DNA of 14,165 nucleotides from the NCBI GenBank assembly GCA_013205455.1, contig JABMMO010000141.1, forward strand, positions 1 to 14,165, read 5' to 3'. Below, in pieces: positions 6,519-13,782 of the stretch. The notes below the pieces were generated by a model. The model was not told where the DNA came from. It worked only from the letters and a program-made list of their open reading frames with translations, and did not search any database. A program made the position numbers and the translations under genes. Origin of the DNA: Actinomycetota bacterium (lineage in GTDB: Bacteria > Actinomycetota > Actinomycetes > Nanopelagicales > Nanopelagicaceae). Position 1 is the stretch's first letter; the number at the start of each line of letters is the position of its first letter.

Positions 6519-6875
6519 GTGGGTGTTTCCAGAAAAGTAAATCAAGAATCTTTAAATTGGTTCATTGAACCAGAAAACTCCCTAAGATTTAAGCGTTTAA
6601 TTACAAGAGAGAGCGATAGTTCGAATTTGAGTGCAACGCTCGTTGAAATCGACGGCAAGCATCAAGAATTAAAAACGGAAGTAAGTTGTCGGGTATATTT
6701 AATTATTAACGGAATTTTTAAATTTACCATAAATTCAAATGATGAATTTATGGCAAAAGCAGGCGATTTGGTATTTATAAATATTGGCGATAACTACTTT
6801 TTAGTAGGTAAGGGCAGTTATATCGTGTTTAATGGACCCGCTTTTGCAGATGGGGACGACATTTACAGGAATTAA
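6519..6875 (+). CDS. Small degenerate cupin-like protein
   Basis: I recognise this 118-residue protein only as a probable single-domain cupin. After an N-terminal stretch (WFIEPENSLRFKRLI, 14-28) comes a run of beta-type segments with a glycine turn (INGIFKF, 62-68), then AKAGDLVFINIGDNYFL (79-95), which matches the second cupin motif in layout, and a Pro-containing end. The protein has only one histidine (His48), so the metal-binding His-x-His and the third His of classical cupins are absent. This suggests a ligand-binding or structural role instead of metal catalysis, if the fold is right. The start is GTG 6519 with AGGGG (6507-6511) 7 bases upstream; no ATG is available in this frame nearby. 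It follows the importer genes on the same strand after a hairpin, and shares their AT-rich composition, so a function linked to the imported compound is a reasonable guess. Confidence 0.6.
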   Translation: MGVSRKVNQESLNWFIEPENSLRFKRLITRESDSSNLSATLVEIDGKHQELKTEVSCRVYLIINGIFKFTINSNDEFMAKAGDLVFINIGDNYFLVGKGSYIVFNGPAFADGDDIYRN

Positions 6876-6898
6876 AAAACAAAGTTTATTTAAATTTG

Positions 6899-6940
6899 GC
6901 TGCGCGGTAAATTAATGGACGATTTAAGGTAGCCCGCAGC
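6899..6940 (-). terminator. Inverted repeat after lexA, tentative terminator
   Basis: Outer arms GCTGCG (6899-6904) and CGCAGC (6935-6940) pair, as do inner arms TAAAT (6908-6912) and ATTTA (6922-6926). It directly abuts the lexA stop codon and also lies between two convergent genes. Neither strand has a clean U-run right after the stem, so strength is doubtful; it may serve both the cupin gene and lexA. Confidence 0.4.
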
Positions 6941-7627
6941 TTAACGAACTGATCGAAGTACCGCTGTTACTTTGCCAAGGATTTCGGCTTTGTCTCCAGA
7001 GATAGGTGAGTAGTTATCGTTTGCTGGAAGTAACCAAACGTGGCCATCTTTTTTGGAGAAAGTTTTAACGGTTGCTTCGCCATCGATCATGGCCGCAACG
7101 ATCTCGCCCTTTTCACAAGATTTTTGGGAACGGATAACCACGAAATCGCCATCGCAGATCGCGACATCGATCATTGAGTCTCCAACAACCTTCAACATAA
7201 ATAGTTCGCCTTCGCCAACTAATGAAACTGGCAGCGGATAGAGCTCCTCAATCTCTTGCGTTGCAGTGATTGGTCCACCTGCGGCAATTCGACCGACTAG
7301 TGGCACGTTATGGGTTCGCTCTGGGGTGATTGAGTTATGTGAGTTTTCGCCAGGAAGTAGAACTTCAAGAGCACGACCTCTAGATGGATCGCGACGGATA
7401 AAGCCTTTCACTTCTAGAGCTTCGAGTTGATATTTCACACTTGATGGGGAGGAGAGGCCAGCGGCTTCGCCGATTTCACGCATTGATGGCGGATATCCAT
7501 TTGCCTCCATGGCGCGCTTAATCGCAAAAAGGATCTTCGCTTGGCGTGGGGTTAGGCCATGCTCATCGGTAGGGCCATCTGGGAGTTCGGTTACCTTGCT
7601 TTTGTTGGGCTTGCTGACTTTGCTCAT
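6941..7627 (-). CDS. lexA: SOS repressor LexA
   Basis: LexA represses DNA-damage genes and cleaves itself when RecA filaments form. The 228-residue protein has an N-terminal winged helix (about 25-90: LTPRQAKILFAI, YPPSMREIGEAAGLSS, SVKYQLEALEVKGFIRRD) and a C-terminal S24-type self-cleaving domain. The cleavage site is Ala116-Gly117 in GRIAAGGP; the catalytic pair is Ser151 (GDSM) and Lys188 (ATVKTF). A basic extension of about 24 residues precedes the HTH, as is common in Actinobacteria. The start at 7627 has no Shine-Dalgarno but has TAACCT six bases upstream, so the transcript is probably leaderless. It is divergent from the LysM gene across 158 bases that contain a candidate operator for each gene, which indicates autoregulation. 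Confidence 0.97.
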   Translation of the reverse strand: MSKVSKPNKSKVTELPDGPTDEHGLTPRQAKILFAIKRAMEANGYPPSMREIGEAAGLSSPSSVKYQLEALEVKGFIRRDPSRGRALEVLLPGENSHNSITPERTHNVPLVGRIAAGGPITATQEIEELYPLPVSLVGEGELFMLKVVGDSMIDVAICDGDFVVIRSQKSCEKGEIVAAMIDGEATVKTFSKKDGHVWLLPANDNYSPISGDKAEILGKVTAVLRSVR

Positions 7628-7633
7628 AACCGT

Positions 7634-7662
7634 AGGTTAGAACAAAATTGCTAAATAATCAA
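7634..7662 (-). promoter_or_regulatory. Candidate leaderless promoter of lexA
   Basis: On the minus strand TTGATT (7662-7657), a 17-base spacer and TAACCT (7639-7634) give -35 and -10 elements. The -10 ends six bases before the ATG, so transcription would begin at or next to the start codon, in keeping with the absence of a ribosome site. Confidence 0.45.
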
Positions 7663-7674
7663 ACAAATGTTCTA
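7659..7674 (-). promoter_or_regulatory. Candidate LexA operator for lexA (one mismatch)
   Basis: Read on the minus strand the core is GAAC-ATTT-GTTT, one base off the actinobacterial SOS core GAAC-N4-GTTC. It overlaps the proposed -35 of lexA, a position that would block polymerase. A weaker site would suit the usual partial autorepression of lexA. Confidence 0.5.
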
Positions 7675-7681
7675 AATTGAC

Positions 7682-7710
7682 TTGCGAGTGTCGGTGGTGG
7701 GGTGTACCTT
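7682..7710 (+). promoter_or_regulatory. Candidate promoter of the LysM gene
   Basis: TTGCGA (7682-7687), a 17-base spacer and TACCTT (7705-7710) form a plausible promoter. The start of transcription would fall near 7717, at the edge of the SOS operator, leaving a leader of about 70 bases before the LysM start codon. Confidence 0.4.
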
Positions 7711-7716
7711 CTGTAT

Positions 7717-7732
7717 TAGAACAGGCGTTCGA
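7717..7732 (+). promoter_or_regulatory. SOS box (LexA operator) of the LysM gene
   Basis: GAAC (7719-7722), AGGC, GTTC (7727-7730) is an exact match to the actinobacterial SOS core GAAC-N4-GTTC, flanked by TA and GA. It lies just downstream of the proposed -10 of the LysM gene, where bound LexA would stop initiation, and next to lexA itself. Confidence 0.8.
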
Positions 7733-7785
7733 ACACTATCCCCAGTGATCGACCAAGGCCGGTTAGATATAAAGCAGGAGAGAAA

Positions 7786-8124
7786 ATGTCCACGATAGCT
7801 TTCGACAACTCGCTAAAAAACCCTTATAAATCAAGCGTTTCGTTAACTACTAGAGGCCGCTTCGTTGCAAGGCTTGCAGTAATTTCTTCGAGTTTAGTTT
7901 TAATCGTGGCTGGCTATTCCGCATTTGCGCAATCAGATTTAACCAGCTCAACTAAAATTACCTATCAAGAGATTGTGGTGGCACCGGGGGAAACGCTCTG
8001 GTCTATCGCGGGCACGATCAGCGATGGCGACCTACTTGCAGCTGTCGATGAAATTACCGAGCTCAATAGCCTCAAATCTCCCGAGTTGAAGGCTGGGCAG
8101 CGGATCTACATCCCGATCAAGTAG
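7786..8124 (+). CDS. LysM membrane protein, probable SOS cell-division inhibitor (YneA/ChiZ/DivS type)
   Basis: The 112-residue protein has a polar N-terminus, one membrane helix (about 27-48) and a C-terminal LysM domain (about 62-111: VVAPGETLWSIAG, then LKAGQRIYIP), which should sit outside the membrane and bind peptidoglycan. Small single-pass LysM proteins divergent from lexA are known as damage-induced division inhibitors in several Gram-positives: YneA in Bacillus, ChiZ (Rv2719c) in Mycobacterium and DivS in Corynebacterium. The gene position, architecture and an exact SOS box upstream all fit that role. The start is ATG 7786 with AGGAG (7776-7780) 5 bases upstream. A catalytic domain like that claimed for ChiZ is not recognisable in the short linker. 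The division-inhibitor role is inferred from context, not from a motif. Confidence 0.85.
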   Translation: MSTIAFDNSLKNPYKSSVSLTTRGRFVARLAVISSSLVLIVAGYSAFAQSDLTSSTKITYQEIVVAPGETLWSIAGTISDGDLLAAVDEITELNSLKSPELKAGQRIYIPIK

Positions 8125-8139
8125 CGCTCGCTACTTTCT
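8119..8139 (+). terminator. Short hairpin over the LysM stop codon, weak terminator
   Basis: AAGTAGCG and CGCTACTT (8119-8126 and 8129-8136) are perfect arms separated by two bases, followed by TCTC. The stem includes the TAG stop. The very short loop and poor T tract make it a weak terminator at best. Confidence 0.35.
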
Positions 8140-8203
8140 CGACACGCCAGAAAAGTTCTATGGTCAAGATGCGCAAGAACTCTCAACTATCCCTTTATTG
8201 TTG

Positions 8204-8219
8204 CCACTAGATGTTGGGG
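8204..8219 (+). promoter_or_regulatory. Candidate NrdR box 1 upstream of nrdR
   Basis: The 16-mer centred on CTAGATGTTG matches every specified base of the NrdR core CwA-n-AT-n-TwG. It lies about 100 bases before nrdR, between a possible -35 (TTGTTG, 8198-8203) and -10 (TAAAGA, 8220-8225), where a repressor would act. The 193-base gap 8125-8317 otherwise holds only the hairpin at 8119 and box 2. Confidence 0.5.
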
Positions 8220-8224
8220 TAAAG

Positions 8225-8240
8225 ATGCTATATGCTTCCA
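8225..8240 (+). promoter_or_regulatory. Candidate NrdR box 2 (imperfect)
   Basis: The core CTATATGCTT (8228-8237) matches the NrdR core at all but the last T and G positions. It is offset by 21 bases, two helical turns, from box 1. Tandem boxes a whole number of turns apart are the known NrdR arrangement. Confidence 0.35.
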
Positions 8241-8317
8241 TTAGTGGGGGTTTGAGGGAAAGCATCAATACACCCAAGATCACTAGAAAATCTGGATTGA
8301 AAGGATGACACGCCGAT

Positions 8318-8803
8318 ATGAATTGCCCGTTCTGCCGACATGACGATTCTCGAGTAGTTGACTCGCGTCCGGCCGAAGAAGGCACCGCAATTCGGCGTCG
8401 TCGGGAGTGCACTCAATGCGGCTCTCGCTTTTCAACCCAAGAGACTTCGGTGCTGGCCATTATTAAACGTAGTGGTGCAACCGAACCCTTTAGTCGCGAC
8501 AAGGTCATCAACGGCGTCCGCAAGGCTTGCCAAGGGCGTCCAGTTAACGATGACGACCTAGCTCTGTTGGCGCAACGAGTTGAAGAGACTCTCCGCGCTA
8601 CCGGACAGGCCGAAATTGAAGCTCAAGAAGTGGGCATGGCTATTCTTGCGCCACTCCGAGAGCTCGACGAGGTTGCTTACTTACGTTACGCCTCGGTGTA
8701 CCGTAACTTCTCCTCTCTTGATGATTTCGAAGGCGAGATCGCACTTCTCCGCGCTATGCCTTCGCAGCTTTCAGAAAAGATTTCCTTCCCACAACTTAAG
8801 TGA
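8318..8803 (+). CDS. nrdR: Transcriptional repressor NrdR
   Basis: NrdR senses the ATP/dATP balance and represses ribonucleotide reductase genes. The 161-residue protein has the N-terminal zinc ribbon with Cys3, Cys6, Cys31 and Cys34 (MNCPFC, then ECTQCG) and an ATP-cone domain from about residue 46 (VIKRSGATEPF-type motif, here AIIKRSGATEPFSRDK) to about 136. Length and motifs are those of the family. The start at 8318 is fixed by the zinc-ribbon MNCPFC; the nearest purine-rich site, AAGGAT (8301-8306), is about 11 bases away and weak. It lies directly upstream of its likely target nrdJ with a 97-base gap and probably shares its transcript; the candidate boxes at 8204 and 8225 suggest it regulates this unit. 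Confidence 0.96.
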   Translation: MNCPFCRHDDSRVVDSRPAEEGTAIRRRRECTQCGSRFSTQETSVLAIIKRSGATEPFSRDKVINGVRKACQGRPVNDDDLALLAQRVEETLRATGQAEIEAQEVGMAILAPLRELDEVAYLRYASVYRNFSSLDDFEGEIALLRAMPSQLSEKISFPQLK

Positions 8804-8851
8804 AGTTTTCACGCATCGAAAAGTAGTTAAAAAGACGTTTTAAAAGAAGAA

Positions 8852-8875
8852 GATAAAAATCAAATTAGATTTATC
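8852..8875 (+). repeat. Small bulged hairpin before nrdJ
   Basis: GATAAAAATC (8852-8861) pairs with GATTTATC (8868-8875) apart from two bulged A residues, around a 6-base loop. The sequence is AT-rich and the stem weak. It is the only structure seen in the gap 8804-8900; no NrdR box, cobalamin riboswitch or clear promoter was found there. Confidence 0.2.
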
Positions 8876-8900
8876 AAGCAGAGAAACTGGAGAAATGAAA

Positions 8901-11708
8901 ATGTCGGATACGGTCGTAAACCGCGTAGGCTCAAAAGCAAAAGCAGGTAAAGGTTTAACAATTGAGCGGGTTTACACCACTCCTGGCGTTCATCCATATG
9001 ACACGGTCACATGGGAACGTCGCGATGTGGTTCAAACAAATTGGCGGACCGGCGAAGTTGTTTTCGAACAACGCAGCGTTGAGTTTCCAGATTCATGGTC
9101 GGTAAACGCATCGACCATTGTTACAACAAAATATTTCCGCGGGGCTGTCGGATATGAAAATCGCGAATGGTCGCTAAAGCAAGTGATCGACCGCGTAGTT
9201 CTTTCATACACAAAGTCCGGTAAAGAAAATGGATATTTCGCAACTGATGTAGATGCTGAAATTTTCGAACACGAATTAACTCATATGTTAATGAATCAAA
9301 TTTTCTCCTTTAACTCACCAGTCTGGTTCAACGTCGGAACTAATGCACCACAACAAGTTTCTGCGTGTTTCATCCTCTCGGTCGATGACACCATGGAATC
9401 AATCCTTAATTGGTACCGTGAAGAGGGCATGATTTTCAAAGGTGGATCCGGCGCAGGACTAAACCTCTCCCGAATTCGCTCATCAAAAGAACTTCTAAAA
9501 TCAGGCGGAACTGCATCTGGGCCGGTCTCTTTCATGCGTGGCGCTGATGCTTCTGCTGGAACTATCAAGAGCGGTGGCGCAACCCGTCGCGCTGCGAAGA
9601 TGGTTGTACTAGATGTTGATCATCCAGATATTGAAGAATTTATTGAAACCAAAGTTAATGAAGAAGATAAAATTCGCGCACTTCGTGATGCTGGATTTGA
9701 TATGGACCTTGGTGGCAAAGACATCATCTCGGTGCAATACCAAAACGCAAATAACTCAGTTCGAGTATCAGATTCATTCATGCGTTCCTATGAGAACGGC
9801 GATCAATTCGGATTAGTTGCTCGCGCATCTGGCGAAGTTATTGAAAAAGTAGAGTCGAAAGATTTATTCCGCAAAATGGCGCAGGCAGCTTGGGCTTGTG
9901 CAGATCCAGGAATCCAATATGACGACACCATCAACGATTGGCACACCAATCCTGAAACTGGTCGCATCAATGCATCAAACCCATGTTCTGAATACATGTC
10001 ACTTGATAACTCTTCTTGCAACCTGGCTTCGTTAAATTTAATGAAGTTCCTTAAAGCTGACGGATCATTCGATGCTAAGACTTTTGTTAAAGCAACCGAA
10101 ATTATTATTACATCGATGGATATCTCAATCTGTTTCGCAGATTTTCCAACCGAGGCAATTGGCGTAACAACTCGCGCATACCGTCAACTTGGAATTGGAT
10201 TCGCAAATATCGGAGCGCTCCTTATGGCCTCTGGTCTTGCTTATGATTCTGAAGGCGGCCGTGCCCTTGCTGGTGCGATTACTTCACTTATGACTGGCAC
10301 TTCATACCGACGATCAGCAGAACTTGCCGAAATCGTTGGACCTTATGAAGGTTATGCTCGAAATGCAGTGCCACACACTCGGGTTATGCGAAAGCACCAA
10401 GCGGCTTCTACTGCAGCTAAACCTGCAACAACGCTAGATCGCGATGTCTGGAGTGAAGCTAATAAAGAATGGGAAAAATGTTTAACTATTGGCGAAAAGA
10501 ATGGCTGGCGCAATGCGCAAGCTTCGGTTCTTGCGCCAACCGGAACTATCGGCTTAATGATGGATTGCGATACCACGGGTATTGAACCTGATTTCTCGCT
10601 AGTTAAGTTTAAGAAGTTAGTTGGCGGCGGCTCGATGCAGATCGTGAACCAAACCGTGCCAGCTGCGCTTCGCAAACTTGGTTATACCGAAGAGACTGTT
10701 GAAGCCATCGTGGAATACATCGGAGCAAATGGCCATGTAATCGATGCACCAGGACTTAAAACCGAACACTATGACGTCTTTGATTGCGCCTTAGGTGCCC
10801 GCTCAATCGCTCCTATGGGCCACGTACGAATGATGGCTGCTTGCCAACCATTCCTATCTGGTGCGATTTCAAAAACCGTTAACTTGCCAGCAGATGCAAC
10901 TGTTGCCGACGTCGAAGAGGTTTACTACGAAGGTTGGAAACTCGGACTAAAAGCGCTCGCGGTATATCGCGACAATTGCAAAGTCGGACAACCGCTCTCT
11001 GATGGCAAAGCAGCAAAGGCAGATGAAACTGTTAGTGCAGCTCCAGCCCCAGCAACTCGTAAACGACTTCCTAAGTCACGACCATCTCGCACTACTTCGT
11101 TCTCAGTAGCTGGCGCAGAAGGTTATATGACAGCTGGTACTTACGACGATGGAAAACTCGGCGAAGTATTCTTAAAACTCGGCAAGCAAGGTTCAACTCT
11201 TGCTGGCGTAATGGATGCATTTTCAATCGCAGTATCGATCGGTCTCCAATATGGCGTACCGCTAGATACATACGTGCAGAAGTTCACCAACTTACGTTTC
11301 GAACCAGCTGGCATGACCGATGATCCAGATATTCGTATGGCGCAATCAATGATGGATTACATCTTCCGTCGGTTAGCTTTGGATTACTTACCTTTTGATG
11401 ATCGCTCATCACTCGGTCTTTACACTGTAGCTGAGCGCACAAACGCTCTAGATACCGGCGAATACACCGCAATTGAAGTTGCAGCACCAATGGCAGCGGC
11501 TCCAGTTGCGCCAAAGCCTACAGTTGTTAAAACAGAGGTAAAGATTGAAGCAGCGCCATCACATATCGGTTCTTCAACTGAGTTGATGGAACAACTATCT
11601 GGAGTTAAGACAGATGCTCCACTATGCATGAGTTGCGGCGTAAAAATGCGTATGTCTGGCGCTTGCTATGTCTGTGAAGGTTGCGGCGCTACATCTGGTT
11701 GCAGCTAA
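8901..11708 (+). CDS. nrdJ: B12-dependent (class II) ribonucleoside-diphosphate reductase NrdJ
   Basis: NrdJ reduces ribonucleotides to deoxyribonucleotides using adenosylcobalamin to make the active-site radical, independent of oxygen. From ATG 8901 it has 935 residues. Key residues are Cys156 (VSACFIL) and Cys373 (NSSCNLASLNL) as the redox pair, and Asn360, Cys362 and Glu364 in NPCSEY as the radical site. TGTIGLMMDCDTTGIEPDF follows. After about residue 690 come an Ala/Pro/Lys-rich linker, the conserved VAGAEGYMTAGTYDDG domain, a second Ala/Pro-rich linker, and a cysteine-rich tail (CMSCG, then CYVCEGCGATSGCS) that should shuttle electrons to the active site. The start is chosen by GGAG (8889-8892): it is 8 bases from ATG 8901 but only 2 from ATG 8895. 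Transcription is probably shared with nrdR and ends at the terminator at 11725. Confidence 0.96.
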   Translation: MSDTVVNRVGSKAKAGKGLTIERVYTTPGVHPYDTVTWERRDVVQTNWRTGEVVFEQRSVEFPDSWSVNASTIVTTKYFRGAVGYENREWSLKQVIDRVVLSYTKSGKENGYFATDVDAEIFEHELTHMLMNQIFSFNSPVWFNVGTNAPQQVSACFILSVDDTMESILNWYREEGMIFKGGSGAGLNLSRIRSSKELLKSGGTASGPVSFMRGADASAGTIKSGGATRRAAKMVVLDVDHPDIEEFIETKVNEEDKIRALRDAGFDMDLGGKDIISVQYQNANNSVRVSDSFMRSYENGDQFGLVARASGEVIEKVESKDLFRKMAQAAWACADPGIQYDDTINDWHTNPETGRINASNPCSEYMSLDNSSCNLASLNLMKFLKADGSFDAKTFVKATEIIITSMDISICFADFPTEAIGVTTRAYRQLGIGFANIGALLMASGLAYDSEGGRALAGAITSLMTGTSYRRSAELAEIVGPYEGYARNAVPHTRVMRKHQAASTAAKPATTLDRDVWSEANKEWEKCLTIGEKNGWRNAQASVLAPTGTIGLMMDCDTTGIEPDFSLVKFKKLVGGGSMQIVNQTVPAALRKLGYTEETVEAIVEYIGANGHVIDAPGLKTEHYDVFDCALGARSIAPMGHVRMMAACQPFLSGAISKTVNLPADATVADVEEVYYEGWKLGLKALAVYRDNCKVGQPLSDGKAAKADETVSAAPAPATRKRLPKSRPSRTTSFSVAGAEGYMTAGTYDDGKLGEVFLKLGKQGSTLAGVMDAFSIAVSIGLQYGVPLDTYVQKFTNLRFEPAGMTDDPDIRMAQSMMDYIFRRLALDYLPFDDRSSLGLYTVAERTNALDTGEYTAIEVAAPMAAAPVAPKPTVVKTEVKIEAAPSHIGSSTELMEQLSGVKTDAPLCMSCGVKMRMSGACYVCEGCGATSGCS

Positions 11709-11724
11709 TCCACAAGTAATTAAG

Positions 11725-11757
11725 AAACGAGCCTCAGTTATTGGGGCTCGTTTTTTT
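11725..11757 (+). terminator. Intrinsic terminator of nrdJ
   Basis: AAACGAGCC (11725-11733) and GGCTCGTTT (11745-11753) pair around an 11-base loop, and a run of seven T residues begins inside the right arm. This is the clearest intrinsic terminator in the window, 16 bases after the nrdJ stop. Confidence 0.92.
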
Positions 11758-11784
11758 ATTTAATTTCAACAGTAAGGTTTCCAC

Positions 11785-13782
11785 ATGGCATCTTCACAAC
11801 TCGGCGCAAAAGTTAGAAGCGCGCTCGACGTTGCAGTCGAAGCAATTGGCGGATCACCTCGCTCTGGTCAAATCGAGATGGCAGAAGCGGTAGCAAACGC
11901 GCTAAATGATCGCCACCATCTTTTAGTCCAAGCCGGCACCGGCACTGGTAAATCTCTGGCGTATTTAATTCCAGCGTTAGTTCATGGCAAGAAAGTTTTA
12001 GTAGCAACCGCAACGCTTGCCTTACAACGTCAATTAATCGAACGCGATCTGCCGAAGATTAAGGAAGCTCTGGAGAAAGAGCTTGGCCGCGATTTATCTT
12101 TTGCAATCTATAAAGGCGTTGGAAACTATCTCTGCTTGCAGAAAATGAATAGTGAACTCCCAGATCCTGATGGTGAAGTGCTTTTGGAAATCGGTGTGCT
12201 CGGTAAAGATGCAAAACGGCTTCGTGCTTGGGCCGAATCTCCTGGAGCATCGGGCGATCGCGACGATGCCCCAGATGTAGATCGCCGAGTTTGGTTAGCC
12301 AATTCGGTTTCAGGTCGTGAATGCGTTGGTGCAGATGATTGCCAATTCGGTACAAAATGTTTTGCGGTAAAAGCAAAAGCGAAAGCCCAGACCGCCGATA
12401 TTGTCGTTACAAATCACACTCTGCTCGCAATTGAAATCGTAGACTCGCATCCGATTTTGCCGGACCGCGATGCGATTGTGCTCGATGAAGCACATGAATT
12501 CATGGATCGCACGACTCAAGCAGTCACCGAAGAACTTACCTCTGGCAGAGTTATTCGCGCTGCTCAAATGGCAAAACGACATATGCCTGGCAAAACATCA
12601 GATGCATTCTCAAAAGCTGCAGATGGCTTCGCGGCAGCTATTGCAGATTACGCCGATGATTATCGCAACAACCGCGATGAACAACGCCGCCTTGATGAAT
12701 TGCCATCTCAATTAGAAGCACCAGTAAGAAAAATAAAGGAGGCGGCCGAAGCTCTTGGTGCCGCGATAAATGCAGATGCGGAAATTATCGACCCTGACTC
12801 AATTGCTGAAAGAGCTCGGGTAAAAGGTGCAGTTAATGAAGTAAAACAAACAGCGACCAAAATGTTAAAAATTGGCCATGGATATGTAATGTGGTTTGAA
12901 CCGAATTTCTCCACTCTCTATTTAGCTCCACTTGATGTTTCAGCAGAACTTCGTAAAAACCTCTTTTCGAAAACTCCAGTTATTGCAACTAGCGCTACGC
13001 TCACAGTTGGAAAAGGCTTTGATGCAATTGCGCGAAATCTTGGAATCCAAGCGGGCGATAATGAAGATTCCGATAGCAATTGGGATATCGATCCATCAAA
13101 TGTCACGATGTTAGATGTTGGATCACCATTTGATTTTGCCAATCAAGGGATGCTTTATTTACCAAAACATTTACCAGAGCCAGGTCGCGATGGCCCAAGT
13201 AAAGAAGCGTTGACTGAACTTGGTGAATTAATAGATGCTGCTGGTGGCCGAACGCTCGCACTTTTTTCATCATGGCGCGGTGTTGAAGCTGCCGATGAAC
13301 ACCTGCGAAAAGTGTTGGCAGAGTTACCGATTTCAATCATTACGCAACGACGCGGAGATACCGTTGGTTCACTTGTAGAACGTTTTGAAAAAGACCCAAC
13401 TTCTATCTTGTTAGGCACAATGAGCCTTTGGCAAGGCGTTGATGTGCCTGGCCCTTCATGCACTCTGGTTGCAATAGACCGAATTCCATTTCCTCGCCCA
13501 GATGATCCGGTGATGTCTGCCCGAGCTGCTGAAATTGATGCGGCCGGCGGTTCTGGATTTATGCAAGTTTCATTGCCTCGAGCAGCGCTATTGCTAGCTC
13601 AAGGCACTGGGCGACTAATTCGCTCACTCGATGATCGTGGCGTAGTCGCAATTTTAGATTCAAGAATTGTTACCAAAAGATACGGCTCGATTCTTTTGAA
13701 TTCGATGCCACCGCTTTGGCGTACCGGTGATGGCGCAATAGTAAGAGAATCACTTGCAAAGTTGCACGAGCAATATAGCTAA
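11785..13782 (+). CDS. dinG: DinG/XPD-family iron-sulfur ATP-dependent helicase
   Basis: This 665-residue SF2 helicase belongs to the DinG/YoaA/XPD group, which unwinds DNA 5' to 3' and resolves R-loops and other structures. Visible motifs are Walker A AGTGTGKS (50-57), DEAH (234-237), the SATLT-type motif (TSATLTVGKG) and the motif VI segment QGTGRLIRSLDDRG near residue 610. Four cysteines spaced like the XPD iron-sulfur cluster are present: Cys117, Cys180, Cys186 and Cys192. ATG 11785 has TAAGG (11773-11777) 7 bases upstream. In Streptomyces and many relatives a helicase of this family lies between hflX and lexA; here it is on the far side of nrdJ. Its stop overlaps that of the convergent NUDIX gene by 4 bases. 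No SOS box was seen in the short gap before it, so damage induction is not supported. Confidence 0.9.
   Translation: MASSQLGAKVRSALDVAVEAIGGSPRSGQIEMAEAVANALNDRHHLLVQAGTGTGKSLAYLIPALVHGKKVLVATATLALQRQLIERDLPKIKEALEKELGRDLSFAIYKGVGNYLCLQKMNSELPDPDGEVLLEIGVLGKDAKRLRAWAESPGASGDRDDAPDVDRRVWLANSVSGRECVGADDCQFGTKCFAVKAKAKAQTADIVVTNHTLLAIEIVDSHPILPDRDAIVLDEAHEFMDRTTQAVTEELTSGRVIRAAQMAKRHMPGKTSDAFSKAADGFAAAIADYADDYRNNRDEQRRLDELPSQLEAPVRKIKEAAEALGAAINADAEIIDPDSIAERARVKGAVNEVKQTATKMLKIGHGYVMWFEPNFSTLYLAPLDVSAELRKNLFSKTPVIATSATLTVGKGFDAIARNLGIQAGDNEDSDSNWDIDPSNVTMLDVGSPFDFANQGMLYLPKHLPEPGRDGPSKEALTELGELIDAAGGRTLALFSSWRGVEAADEHLRKVLAELPISIITQRRGDTVGSLVERFEKDPTSILLGTMSLWQGVDVPGPSCTLVAIDRIPFPRPDDPVMSARAAEIDAAGGSGFMQVSLPRAALLLAQGTGRLIRSLDDRGVVAILDSRIVTKRYGSILLNSMPPLWRTGDGAIVRESLAKLHEQYS

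Noticed and set aside
3136..6900. Flanking direct repeats or attachment sites at the ends of the importer block
   Set aside because: The only resemblance (GATTAAAGG near 3143 and GATTTAAGG near 6921) is imperfect and short in AT-rich DNA.
7638..7653. Second possible LexA operator (GAAC-AAAA-TTGC) near lexA
   Set aside because: Two mismatches in the second half-site; the site at 7659 is better.
8895..8900. ATG 8895 as the nrdJ start
   Set aside because: GGAG would be only 2 bases away, too close; it is 8 bases from ATG 8901.
8804..8900. Cobalamin riboswitch before nrdJ
   Set aside because: The gap is under 100 bases, AT-rich, and shows no B12-box-like conserved sequence.
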